Shown one piece after another: positions 48,695-60,513 of a DNA stretch of 64,000 nucleotides (positions within the stretch are counted from its first letter, which is position 1; each line of letters begins with the position of its first letter). Made by a program: the position numbers and the translations under genes. Below the pieces are notes generated by a model, which was given only the letters and a program-made list of their open reading frames with translations, was not told the DNA's origin and did not search any database. Source of the DNA: Brachynemurus nebulosus (Eukaryota; Arthropoda; Insecta; Neuroptera; Myrmeleontidae); assembly GCA_035578155.1 (NCBI GenBank), contig JAPWDM010000050.1:1901035-1965034 (forward strand), in the 5' to 3' direction.

Positions 48695-49284
48695 ACACAC
48701 ACCGACAGAATTAGCGGAACACATAAAAAATCGGTAAAAATCAAACAAACAATTTAATTTCAAGAAAGTATTAATCTTATTTAATTATTCATTTAAAATT
48801 ACATGTTCACAAATCGATATACCTTTATTTTCGGTAGCAAAATAAGTAACCATATAAAATGGCAAATTTTTGGAATCTTATGTCGTCTAAGAATAATTTA
48901 AGTTAAAGATTATTTAACAAATAGAAAATGAAACACAGCGTTTTAATCCCGCCTAGTTCCTTCCGTGCTTTTATCAAAGTTTCCATTCGTTTTTCTATAC
49001 TCAGAATGATGTTACTTATAGTTTCCTGGGACAGTCTTTGCCATTCTTCAATTACGGCAGTTTGAAGCTCAACCACATTGAGAAGAAACGGCATTTGAAT
49101 TCGAAAGTGACAGACCCCTTAAAAATAAGTGCATCAATAATAAATAAAAACAATTCTATGGAAAGTCAATTGATTCGTTACTTCAATATTGTTTTAAGTA
49201 AAAATGAAAAAAACCGCCAACTTTGTTTAATAAATAGGTTTTTATATTTTTTTTTATGTTCCGCTAATTATGCCGGTGTATGTA
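48695..49284. mobile_element. Tc1-like element, internally deleted
   Basis: Ends TACACACACCGACAGAATTA and complement TAATTATGCCGGTGTATGTA, followed inward by gcggaaca(t). A transposase remnant lies on the minus strand inside. At 590 bases it is far short of a full Tc1 element (about 1.6 kb). Confidence 0.85.
48903..49094 (-). pseudogene. Tc1-like transposase C-terminal remnant
   Basis: The minus frame reads LQTAVIEEWQRLSQETISNI then ILSIEKRMETLIKARKELGG. The pattern EEWxxLsqExixxLixSmxxRmexlixaxGG is the C-terminus of Tc1 transposases just after the last catalytic residue. The catalytic domain itself is missing. Confidence 0.8.
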
Positions 49285-52022
49285 TATTAACTAAAAATTA
49301 ACTAAACTTATTGAATTATATTATGTTTTCATAAATAACTGTGTTGCTTAAAAAATCGTAATTTAACGGAGATGCCTTGGGTAAAATTGATAAAAAAAAT
49401 TAAGGTTCTAGTTAGGTTTTCTATAGATATATTAGATAAGTTTTATTGACAAATTAATACGTGATGCCATTAACAAAATTAAAGTTTCTATTTTAACTCG
49501 AAAACAGGAGCTATGAGAAGAATATAGTCCAGATAATTTTTAACTCAACAATTTGGTTGTAATAAAAATATCAACTCTCAAATTATTTACACTGTATATT
49601 ATTATTAATGCTTTAAAACCAAAGTTTTGAATATATAATATTTTATTTTATTTATTTTTATTTTTATTTTTTTTTTTTTTTTTAGTAGAAAAAGTAGAGA
49701 TTTTATTAACTCATTAATGAAAATTTGATAACTTCAAAATATTTTTTTGCTAAATTCGTTTGGAGTAAACAATAAAAATGAGCTCTCTATAAGTCTCTAC
49801 CTCTTAACAAGAATTTAGTTTTATACTACGTTTAAATTGTAATTTTTAAATTATACGTACTGATTATTATTGTTTATTGAATTTTATAAAATTTTTTGGT
49901 TTGTGTAAATGATAATTTTCGCGCAAAATATCAACTATTGTGATGATTTGATGAATATGAGCATTTTTCATTTGCATATTTAATTGTAAATAAATTGTCA
50001 ATTTATAATAATATATTAGTATATATTAAGTATATATTAAGTATATATTATATTAAATTTATGAACTTTAGCACTTCCGTGTTGAGTAATTTTTATTATT
50101 TACTAGTAACAAGAGTAAATTTTTAGAATTTTACGGAAAAACAAGTTTTATAAAGATGAATTGAAAACGCGCAATTGTTTAGGTCTGAACGTGGAGGTGT
50201 TAATATTTTATCTTTTAATTTTTTTCTATTGAATATCGAAGGAATTTTTCTGTTTTGTATTGTACTCTCTCTTATATCTTTTATTATAAATATGTCAAAA
50301 CAGTGTATAAACATGTATAATATCTCTATTCAATAAAGACTATATATGTTTCTGCAATGTAATAACTACGTTATTTTTATTTTATGGATTCAATTTCAGG
50401 CTCTAATGGAATCGATTCTGAAATGGTTACACAGTTTTAATCAAATCAACTGCTAAATATCTTTGATTTGAATCATAAAAAATAAATAAATAAATAAATA
50501 AATAAAAAAAACAGTAATAGGTTAATATATCAATGAATTTTTCCAGCCCATGTTTTTCAGGGAAATATACCGTATGAGTTTTCCGAGAGTTGCCATTCGA
50601 TTTATTCCTAAAATATGCATCTAATTGAAAAAAAGTTTATACAAAAAATATTCAAAATAGAGGCGGCCATTCAGGAAAAATTGTTCCAGACTTCTAGGAC
50701 GTACGGTTTTTTTGAAATAGAAAAAAAAAAAATTTTCAAATGGAAACATATGTTGAGATGTTTTTTAAAAATTAATTTACTACTTCAAATTACCAATTAT
50801 GCTAAAATTTTCATTATTTTATTTCATATTTTTGAGAAATTGCCTCTATGGATTTTAATTTTCAAAACCCATGGTCAAGTTTATTTAATCGAAAGCAAAA
50901 AATACGGATAATGTCAAAATCCTGAATTTCACTCTGGGTGCATTTCCTTGTGAGTGCTATTACTAATATCGAACCACTGGTATCAATACCCAAAAAGTAT
51001 CGTTATAAAAGTATCGATACTACTCGGTATCGAATACTTTCTGTGAATTCTTTTTTAAAATTTAATGAATATAAAATGAGCACAAATTTCAGTTACCAAA
51101 AGATTAGAAGGTAAGAAATACAAAACAAAGAATTGATAGCATACAAAAAAATGGAGTACACATGGTACACATTGAAGCAAATCGCCACATTGGTTAACAC
51201 ACAGAATACAGAACGAACGGTAGTATCTCTATACTACTGAAATCAGTGTAACGCTAAAGGATAAAAGATACCCCACCACTACGTTATATATGTGCACGCG
51301 GAGTTGTGTGTGGTAGTGCGATAAATGGTTGTGTGTATGCGTGTCTTGCATACGCATATACTAAAAAAAATACATAATATGTATGCGGTACGTAGATGTA
51401 CGTATACACGGTAACACAACAGCAACAATATGACAACAATTGAAACACACCCATTGGTAGCTAGAGTAAGTCAATGACAACATAGTTCTATAAAATGCAC
51501 ATACTTGCCCATAAGTGATTGCAGAAAAGAGATAGTTGTATTCCTTCCAGTGTTCCATGGGTTAGCACCTTTCATAATCTATAAAGTGTCGGTGGTAATA
51601 AATATTTTTTTTATTTGTATACGATTTGTATACTTTGAAACTATTTATTAGTAAATATTCTAAAAATATTTATAACAACAAATATAATATCAGAAAATAT
51701 AGAAAAACGTTAAATTCAACTTTACTTGCCGCCATATTGGTAAACATTTTAACCCTTTTTTGGCTTTATTTTCATACACATTGAATATACACCTGTAACT
51801 GCCTCTATCTATTAAATACTCATTGTCAGAGGAAACAAATTATACACGTTATCAATGAATATAGACGATAGTAGAAAGCGCAACCAGTGTTAATTTTTTG
51901 GACGATTTTAGACTGAGGCAAGACGTTAGTTCACAGAGGCAATTACCAGATGGCACTGCAGGCATTCTGCTAGGCCACACCTTCAGAATTTGTAGAGGGA
52001 ATACGCATACACACATATCTAT
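49285..52022. other. AT-rich stretch with element ends, no gene identified
   Basis: Diverged ends of the 40193-43817 family lie near 49560 and 50575, an AAAT microsatellite at 50478-50504, and a tatcgatac-rich fragment at about 50980-51050. The GC-richer piece 51890-52020 carries open frames on both strands but no recognisable motif. Confidence 0.5.
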
Positions 52023-52582
52023 TAGTAGCACTACATTCTCGCGAGGTCGCCTCGACGAGACGTTCGTCGAGGTTTTGACGAGGCGAGACAACACGAGTAT
52101 GTACCGTCTACACTCTCGCTCATTACTCAGTTATTCATACTGCTCATACGCGTTCGTATAGTTTGAAATGTCAATCATAGATGGACAAGATGGGTGATGT
52201 CGGTGATATGGATTCAAATAACTGCTGCTGCAGTGCTATGTACTGTTGAATCCTATAATTTTCTTCATGCATATTACACACAAAAGTTTAAAATAACGTT
52301 TTTGTAAATTTAAGGCATGATTTTAGGTTATGTATAAAAACATAATAGTACGCATATATGCAACATATGCAATATCAACACACGAGTATATGCGAGAGTG
52401 TAGTTGATCGCCTCGCCTCGTGTCTCGTGTCCTTTGACTTGTGACAAAAAACCGACTCAGATCGGAGACCTGACGAGGTGAGGCAAGGCTTGACGAGGCG
52501 AGGCGAGGCAACACGAGAGCATCAACTACACTCTCGGCCTCGCGTCGCCTCGTGTTGCCTCGACGAGAGTGTAGTGCTACTA
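52023..52582. mobile_element. CpG-rich foldback element with TAT duplication
   Basis: Ends TAGTAGCACTACATTCTCG and complement CGAGAGTGTAGTGCTACTA, flanked by TAT at 52020-52022 and 52583-52585. The sub-terminal parts are dense in cgaggcg and gcctcg, sharply different from the AT-rich surroundings. The middle is ordinary. No ORF. Confidence 0.8.
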
Positions 52583-52816
52583 TATGATATTGTCGTTATT
52601 ACACATGGCGGTATTATTGATAAATTCAAATTTTGAAATGTATACATTGTTGATTTGTCCTTAAATTGGTTGATTTTTTGATTTGTTGATTCTATTCTTG
52701 ATTTGTTATTCTGTTATTATATTTGTTATTACTGTTCTTGTGTAGTAAGTTTTTGAGAGTTTTTAATAATTTCAAATATTCTAGTGTAGCGAATTTGTGA
52801 AAAATTGTTATCAATT

Positions 52817-52911
52817 ATGCCTTCGCAAACTTTATGTGTTTTTATTAATTGTTCGAATTCACCAGCAAAGGCGCCTTATCTAACTTTTCATCGTTTTCCA
52901 AAAAATTCAAA
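52817..52911 (+). pseudogene. P-element transposase relic, exon 1 (start of THAP domain)
   Basis: ATG at 52817 gives MPSQTLCVFINCSNSPAKAP then YLTFHRFPKNS. This is the beginning of a THAP zinc-binding DNA-binding domain: two Cys, then F(H)RFPK. The donor AA|GTATGT follows at 52912. The split codon is completed by the acceptor tatatag at 53461, giving ND-ALEWIM. Confidence 0.85.
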
Positions 52912-55356
52912 GTATGTAGCGAATAATTATAACTGCACACGGAAAAACAATATGCGTCATTCGTAAACAAAAATTAGGATTTAATTTATTATTGGTATTC
53001 ACAGACACAATTTAAATTTAATTCTAGTAAAAACAGGGCTGAAACTAGTTAATTATGAATTGTTTGAAATTTATACACGCTCAAATTTCAATAAAAATCA
53101 TTCAATAAAAAGGAAGTTGCTTGAGTAATTTACAACGCGAAATATTTAAATAAAATTCTAAATATGTAAATTAAATTTTTAATTATTTTTGCTGTAATAA
53201 ACAAAATAAAATTGTACATAATTATGTATTTTAATTTATAATAGATAGTATTAACGGAAAAATTTGGTTGCAGAAAATTAAAAAAATCTTGTTGAGAATT
53301 ATTCAGAATTTTTGAATATAACTTACGTGTGCCCTTTATACAGTGAAGTATATAAAGGTGTTTTGGCAGCAGTTAAAATCTATCATTATGTCTCATAATT
53401 AAAATTGATTAATGATTATCATTATATCTCAATATTATATTTTTTCGAACGTTTTATATAGCGATGCATTGGAGTGGATCATGAGAAGCGGAAACGACAA
53501 TTTGATTGATTTATCTCCGGAACAATTAAGACGAAGATATGTGTGTTCTGCTCATTTTGATCCAGGTGCATTTATCGGAGGAAAAGAAAATGGTCGAAAT
53601 CGACGCTTACTTAGTAAAGCGCTGCCACTTATGTTTAATGTTTTAAACCATACAAATGATAATTGTAATATTTCCGAAAATTGTATTTTAAACATCGCAG
53701 ACAGGTCTTTACTATTGTTACCAGCACAGCAACAAAATAGCAAACCGATAGATAAACCGTTAGAACCTTTATCGATTTCTGTAAATAAGTCGAATGTATT
53801 AAAATATAAGAGTAAAATCGAGAAACTCGAAAGAAAATTAAAAAATGCTCAAAAAATCATTAAAAAATTAAAACAATCGCAAAAAATACTCGTCGTGTTA
53901 CAGTAGATAGTGTTTTAAATGATGCGCAAACATTTTTAAATTCTGAACAACTCTTGTTTTTAAAAATGCAGTTATCACGTATACAGAAAACAAAAATTGA
54001 ATGGTCCCTTGCCGAAAAACGTTGTGCAATTTCTTTATATTATGTATCTCCAAAGGCATATAATTTTCTGCGTGATAAAAAAAAATTTTTACCTCACATT
54101 TCAAGTATAAAAAAATGGATAAACAATATTGAGCTTTTTACGGGTTTTGATACGGAAATATTTAATTTATTACAAGCCAAAGCTGCCCAAATGTCCCCGG
54201 AAGAACGCGACACCGTTTTAATGTGGGATGAAATGAGCATAAAGCGACAGTTAGATTATAATTCAAAATATGATTTAGTGGAAGGATTAGAAGATGTCAG
54301 TCCTTTGGGGCGGAACAATAAATGTGCGACATCTGCACTTGTTTTTATGATTCGGGGATTGAGATCCTCGTGGAAATTACCCGTTGCTTATGTCACCTCT
54401 TGTTCTAATGTGAAAGGTGAAAATTTAGTGAAATTAATTAAACTTTGTATAGAAAAATGTTTAGAGGCTGGTATTGATATTCGTTCGATGGTTTGTGATC
54501 AGTGCACTGCAAATTAAAAAGCTGTAGCACTATTGGGTATTAATGAAACAACACCATTTATAATCGTTTCAGAACGAAAAATTTATTTCAATTATGACAT
54601 TCCCCATATCATAAAATCATTAAGAAATCGTTTAATAGAAAACGATTTTTTATTTAATGGTGAAAGGGTTTCGTGGGGTGCAGTTGCTGAATTATATTCA
54701 AAAGAACAAAACAGTGGTTGTTACTTGTTGGACTGCTCCAAAATTAAGTGACCGTCACATTAAGCCAAATCACTGGCAAAAAATGAAAGTAAGCCTTGCA
54801 GTTTAAGTATTTAGTTTCACATTTGCTATGGCGTTAACAACTGGAAAACAACAAAACATTTTGAAACATCCAATTTGCATGGCAATAGGCTTTTTTTTAA
54901 AATGCTTGAATGATGTGTTTGATTGTCTTAACGCTAATTCGTCTAGAGATCCTAATCCTTTTCGTCGCGGTATTTTTGCTAACTCAAGTAACGTAGTCGA
55001 CTGTTTGCGTAACTTTCTTAAATTATTTGAAACATGGTCTTACGCCGATAATAATAGGGAAAATTCACCATGTATTAATGGTCTCAAATTATCAATTTTG
55101 AGCATATTATCCTTTTCCAAAGATCTTTTGCATGAAGGTGTTTTATACTTATTAACGGGACGCCTAAATCAAGTTTGCCTAGAAAATCAATTTGGAACAT
55201 TACGTCGCCGTTCGGGTAATAATTCAAATACTTCGGGAATGCAGTTTCGCCAAAACTTGCAATACAGTGTTTTTGGTGGGTTAATGTCACCAACGAAAGG
55301 ATCTAATTGCTTAGATGATAAAACAGATAATTTAATGTTATTTTCTAAAGCCGCTG

Positions 55357-55785
55357 CTACACGATGCTACGAACACCTTCCAACATTCGACGTTGGATGG
55401 TTCATAGCATCGTGTAGCCGTTGTTCGAACCTACGAGTGTCCAATGTCGAGCGTCAAACATTCGCATTTGGTCGTGTCCCGTTCGATGTCGGTATTCTTG
55501 CACCGAGTCAAAGGGATGCTTCGAACGTTTGAAGGTCAATGTTGGTTGCGTTCGTTGGTTGCGCACGACTCGTTCATGTGAAGAGAGACAACATCAGTGT
55601 ATAACATTAGAGATAACATCAGACAGATAACAGCGTCGACCACTGAGTACCAACACATTATCATTCGTATTGGATCAAACATTCGATTCACCGTGTAGCA
55701 GATACATTCGTCGCATCAACTATCGAACTTAATTGCCTCAAACGTTCGATCGAACGTTGGAAGGAACGTTCGTAGCATCGTGTAG
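55357..55785. mobile_element. Foldback element inside the P-element relic, 9-base duplication
   Basis: Ends CTACACGATGCTACGAAC and complement GTTCGTAGCATCGTGTAG. Flanks aagccgctg (55348-55356) and aacccgctt (55786-55794) agree at 7 of 9, suggesting a 9-base target duplication as in Mutator-like elements (inference). Rich in ttcga/tcgaac. No transposase. Confidence 0.82.
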
Positions 55786-56058
55786 AACCCGCTTAAGAAG
55801 AAGAAGACGACACGGGATAATGGTGATAATGAAGAGGATATTTACGTTTGTGACGAATTGGACGAAATTATTGAACGATGTGTGACGGAAGCTGTCCTCG
55901 AAAATGAAGCTAATAAAAATGAAATTTCTTTAGAATCTTGTGAGCCAACATTAGAAACGTGCGCTTTAGTGTATGTTGCTGGTTATTTAGCATATAAATG
56001 TAAAAATAAACTCCAGTGTTCATACTGTAATGAAAAATTAGTTAAAGAAGATACTAAA

Positions 56059-58074
56059 GGGCATAGCCGGGTAAGATAGGGAAAACGGCCCTTGACGCAA
56101 AATTGATTGTTCTTATAGGAAATAATACTTCTTACCCCCAGATACATTCCTGCCAAATTTCAACCCTCTGAGGCTAATAGTTTTCGAATAAACAGACAAA
56201 AATTTTCAAAAAAAATTTTTTTTTACGAAATTCCTGAGCCGATTTATTTGAGTTTAATATATATTGTGTACCCATCTTAGGCAAAATAATAAAAAAAAAT
56301 TAACGTTATATCCCTTTATTATACTAATTTTTTTAAATTTTTAAATTTAAGTAAATTTTTTTTGGCACTTACGCGTTAGCGATACCCACAATTTTTTGTT
56401 CAATAATATGTCTCTTAGTACTCTATAACATATATTTTTATGGAAAAATTTTAGTTGGTAGAACATAGTAATATTTCAATACAAATGCATACCATGTTAG
56501 GTACTACATATATTACTTATGTATAAGAAGGGCTATAAAGTAAAATATCTACCCTATTTCTAAAATAATACAATTACATACGTTCATAACTACGATAAAC
56601 TAGTTTAAATTTACTCAAGTCCAACATTTTCTGCCGTTTGTCTTTTTTTATTAATAAAACAAAATGGATATTGATTTCTCTTTTGTTAGAGTTGTTTTCT
56701 TTGTAAGACGTGAAGTGAAACTTTATTAGCTCATACACCACGTGTTATGACGTCAACAATTTCATACAAAGTTTATTAGCTGTCAAAATAGTATACCAGT
56801 TGGTCATTTCGTTATAATTCCGCATGACCCGTCATCGTGTTAACAAAAGAAGACGTTTGTCTAAGCTTGTTTGTTGTTGTTATAAACGTATGTAATTTTA
56901 TTACAGAAAAAATCCACTTTCTGCACCTCCTTAAGAAGTGCAACAAAAACATCAAGTGAGAGGGTCTGTTCAAGTTAGTTATATGTACCTACATGTAATT
57001 TACCTACATATTTTTATAACTACAAGTTTTAGCCGGACTGTTGTTATTACTATACATTGTTGAAGTTTTTGTTCCAATCTATTAAGTTAATGTTTATTAT
57101 TATGAAAACAATATAACATTTAAGACGCATTATTGTTATTATTATTATCTTTATCTAAATGAAGTTTCTAAAATTTATCTAATTTTATTGATTTCATTCA
57201 AATATTCAGATTCATGGTAAAATTAACCTTGAAAATTATTTTTTAACAAGCAGAAACATATTTTTTATAACAAGTCAAAATATAAATTTTTTTAGACCGT
57301 CACAGGAACTCCAAGAACTGCAACTCAGGGGGAAAGAGAACATTTTATTGCACTCCTCAGAGTTCTACTGTGTTTTAGAAATCAGGCAGATGCTTTACTT
57401 TATGGTCCTTTTTACACATAAGTAATATATGTAGCACCGAACATGACATGCATTTGTATTGAAATATTATTATGTTCTACCAACTAAAATTTTTCCGTAA
57501 AAATATATGTTATAGAGTACTAAGAGACATATTATTGAACAAAAAATTCGTCAAATGCGTGTTTTTGACACGCACTAAGTAATGTCATCTCAGTGAAATG
57601 TTAATTTATGATTTTTTGTTAACTCTGTAGTTGTTCAGAGCTCTACAGCCCTCTTGCGTTTATTCAATATGGATGTACAACTCAATAATTATTCAGTCAC
57701 AAAACGATATTAATACGTCATCTTCGATGACATAAAAATGGTGGGTGTCGCTAACACGTAAGTGCCAAAAAAAAAATTTACTTAAATTTAAAAATTTGAA
57801 AAAATTAGTATAATAAAGGGATATAACGTTAATTTTTTTTTTATTACTTTGTTTAAAGTGGGTACACAATATATAAAAAACTCAAATAAATCGGCTCAGT
57901 AATTTCGTAAAAAAAAAATGTTTTTTGAAAATTATTGTCTGTTTGTGTATTCATAAACTATTAGCCTCAGAGGGTTGAAATTTGGCAGGAATGTATCTGG
58001 GGCTAAGAAGCTTCCTATAAAAACAATCAATTTTGCGTCAAGGGCCGTTTTCCCTATTTTACCCGGCTATGCCC
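56059..58074. mobile_element. Long-arm foldback element inside the P-element relic
   Basis: gggcatagccgggtaagata pairs with the right end tattttacccggctatgccc; arms run about 470 bases on the left (to 56530) and about 660 on the right (from 57416). The right arm holds about 200 bases that the left lacks. The middle, 56560-57415, has no transposase. Removing the element rejoins the transposase in frame (codons AAA and TTA). Confidence 0.88.
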
Positions 58075-58399
58075 TTAGAAGAAAAGGAAGCTTTTATTTT
58101 TTGGAAAGCTTACGATACATTTGATGGTTCTCCTGTCGGCCACTTACATGTACCATCTGATAAATTTCAAAATATAATTTTTGCAACGTACAATACGTTT
58201 AATATAATTTTTGAAAGTATTACATGAACGGAATATTTCAAAAATTCTCGAAAAAAGTATCCTTCACGCGATAACAGAGGAGGACCATGCATTTTGGAAA
58301 GAAATATGTGAAGAACATCGCAAATATATAATAAATCTATTTTTACGCATGTTTATATTCAAAAATTTAAAATGGATCAATCGAAAAGAACCATAAGAA

Positions 58400-59590
58400 A
58401 AAAAAAACACTATACAAAATGCCACGGGGAAACCGAATGAAAAATTACGGAAAGTTACTAATTTATAAATATATATAATACAAACCTACCTGTGTACTCT
58501 ATGTGAATTCAGACTCTTATAAGTGTTCTATTTTGAACGCTAAAACCAAACTATACAAAAACGATTCTTTTAATAAAGAATCGCTAAATCAATTTAATAA
58601 GAGTGATATATACTTATACATAATAATAATTTTGTGTAAATTTACTTTAATTATTTTAAAAATTTTATAATAAAAATATTTTAAATTAAGGTATAACTTG
58701 AATAAGACTTGAAATGCATACAAAATTTAAAATTTTTATAACACAGAAATTCGCTATGTTAAAGTAACACAACTCTTATTTTTGAACATAATTTAAATCA
58801 AATAGATAATGGATATTTATGTCAAGTATACAATATAATTACTTTATTGATGTTCTGATCTGACCGTACCGGTTTGTCCTCACACTAGATGATTTTATTC
58901 AATTCGCACGTATCTTTTACAGGTGATGTTTATTGCTGGTATTTCCAATTTTTAATAGATTTTATTATCCTATTGTACCTTTAACAAGGACCTTCTTTTT
59001 ATTGAATATAGCATCCGTATAAAAAATTTTACAATTTGCAATTTCATAATTTTTTGAAATAATAAAATATAAAATCGTTACAATTATGTATAAAATATAA
59101 CATTTTTCTTCCATTAGTTTTGGTAACTAAAACCCGGACTGCATCAAAACCCCGCCCGGACGTTCCCCGGACACCCTCAAAAAGAGGACAAATCCGGGGA
59201 AATCCGGACGGATGGCAACCCTAGGGTTAGGAGTGTCCCAGAGTCCAAACACAAATTGGCTGAATGGTGGAAGTTGGGCTACAGCCGCCATCTTGAATTT
59301 CAGTTTTTGCCAAATATCTCGCATCGACGCATCTAATAAGGAAAATGGTTAAAATCAATTTTATAGAATATAGAAAATTAAATTTTGCATTACTTTTGTT
59401 TGGAATGCTTTTCGATGAATTTCCTATTTTTCGATGTATAACCTGTCAAAATTTTGTGGGTCTAATTTGTCCCCAATATCTCGTTAATGATACTTCGGGC
59501 ACTAAAAGTAGCTATTATCGCATATTCAAAACGTAAAATTATCTACAATTTTCATTCGAAACTTTTTGACGTATAGTTTAGAAGTTATAG
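58400..59590. other. AT-rich stretch with one hAT-like end
   Basis: At about 59140-59225 the complement reads agggttgccatccgtccgga followed by tttccccggatttgtcc, a terminus seen in widespread animal DNA elements. Its partner end was not found. Otherwise nothing identified. Confidence 0.5.
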
Positions 59591-59600
59591 ATCTTTAAAC

Positions 59601-60219
59601 TAGTGATGGGCATAATTGTATAAAAATTAATCGATCATTCGATTATTAAAATGTCTCGAGATATCTCGAGATATAATAAGATCATTCGATTATTTTTCAG
59701 TCGAACAGTTTTAAAAATATCGCGAGATAAAACAAATTCGATTCTTTTAAATGATCCTACTAAATACCAGGTAATAATTATTTAGTGGGTCGTCATATCT
59801 ATTGAAAACACACAACAGTTTAAATTAAAAAAAAAAGGTTTTATGATAACAATGATTGGCGACGTTTTGCATAAGATGAATAGCACAACCTAGCAGGGGT
59901 GCTTCCTTATTGATACTTTAATGGTCATGGGCGCTGTATGTGCACCGTCAAATAAAACCTGACTAAGTAAGACACAACGCTGTACTACGTCAACAATTCT
60001 ATATATAAAGTGTATTAGTTGTCAAAATGCTGTGCTAGTGGGGTGTTTCGTCATTATAGATTATGAAAATAATTGATAATAATAATCGAATGAAAAAGAG
60101 TCGATAAAAATGATCGAATGAAAATAATCGATAAAAATAATCGAATGATTAATCGATTATTAAAATCACTCGATTAAAAATAATCGATTATTGAAATCAT
60201 TCGATTATTCCCATCACTA
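59601..60219. mobile_element. hAT miniature element with perfect 8-base duplication
   Basis: TAGTGATGGGCATAAT at the left and ATTATTCCCATCACTA-type complement at the right, flanked by CTTTAAAC at 59593-59600 and 60220-60227. The sub-terminal regions are runs of atcgatta/attcgatt. 619 bases, no transposase. Related pieces lie near 26830 and 28610. Confidence 0.92.
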
Positions 60220-60284
60220 CTTTAAACGTCAAAATTATATCAATATATAATCCAATTTTCAGTAAGGGTCGCTACTATTTACAG

Positions 60285-60499
60285 CATGGGTGGCCAACGC
60301 AAATGATCTTGCGGGCCACTTTGGAAGCACATCATAACTCCACGGGCCGCATATAAAATTATGTTCGCCCGTATATTATGTACTTTTTTAATACATTGGT
60401 TTTAACTACCTTGGTCATTATAAAATATATTTTGTATAAGTGTGATGAATCTCGCGGGCCAAAAAAAATTCCAGGCGGGCCGCGGGTTCGCCACCCCTG
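60285..60499. mobile_element. hAT miniature element with perfect 8-base duplication, abutting the telomere-like array
   Basis: CATGGGTGGCCAAC at the left and GTTCGCCACCCCTG at the right, with ATTTACAG at 60277-60284 and 60500-60507. 215 bases, GC-rich ends (gcgggcc). The array of TTAGG units starts within about 10 bases of the right flank. A fragment of the same family lies at 35744. Confidence 0.93.
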
Positions 60500-60513
60500 A
60501 TTTACAGGTCAGG

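Larger units (their letters stand above)
53462..58395 (+). pseudogene. P-element (THAP9-like) transposase relic, main exon, multiply broken
   Basis: THAP end: YVCSAHFDPGAF (C-x2-H) and the closing ALPLMF. A Lys-rich coiled coil follows (KIEKLERKLKNAQKIIKKLK). Then comes the RNase-H-like catalytic core: VLMWDEMSIKRQLDYN, FMIRGLRSSWKLPVAYVTS, IRSMVCDQCTAN, and FNYDIPHIIKSLRNRL. The C-terminal part has LVYVAGYLAYKC, GHLHVPSDKFQNIIF and EEHRKYIINLFLRMFIF. Breaks: a lost A in the A-run near 53885, TAA at 54515, a frame shift near 54716, TAA near 54805, insertions at 55357-55785 and 56059-58074, and a shift near 58215. It is inactive. P-type terminal repeats were not found. Confidence 0.9.

Noticed and set aside
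51852..52161. Overlapping 80-87 codon ORFs on both strands
   Set aside because: They cross into the CpG-rich foldback element and show no motif; probably chance in GC-richer DNA.
52817..54517. Host THAP-domain gene
   Set aside because: The THAP domain is followed by a P-type transposase core, with stops, shifts and inserted elements; a transposon relic explains all of it.
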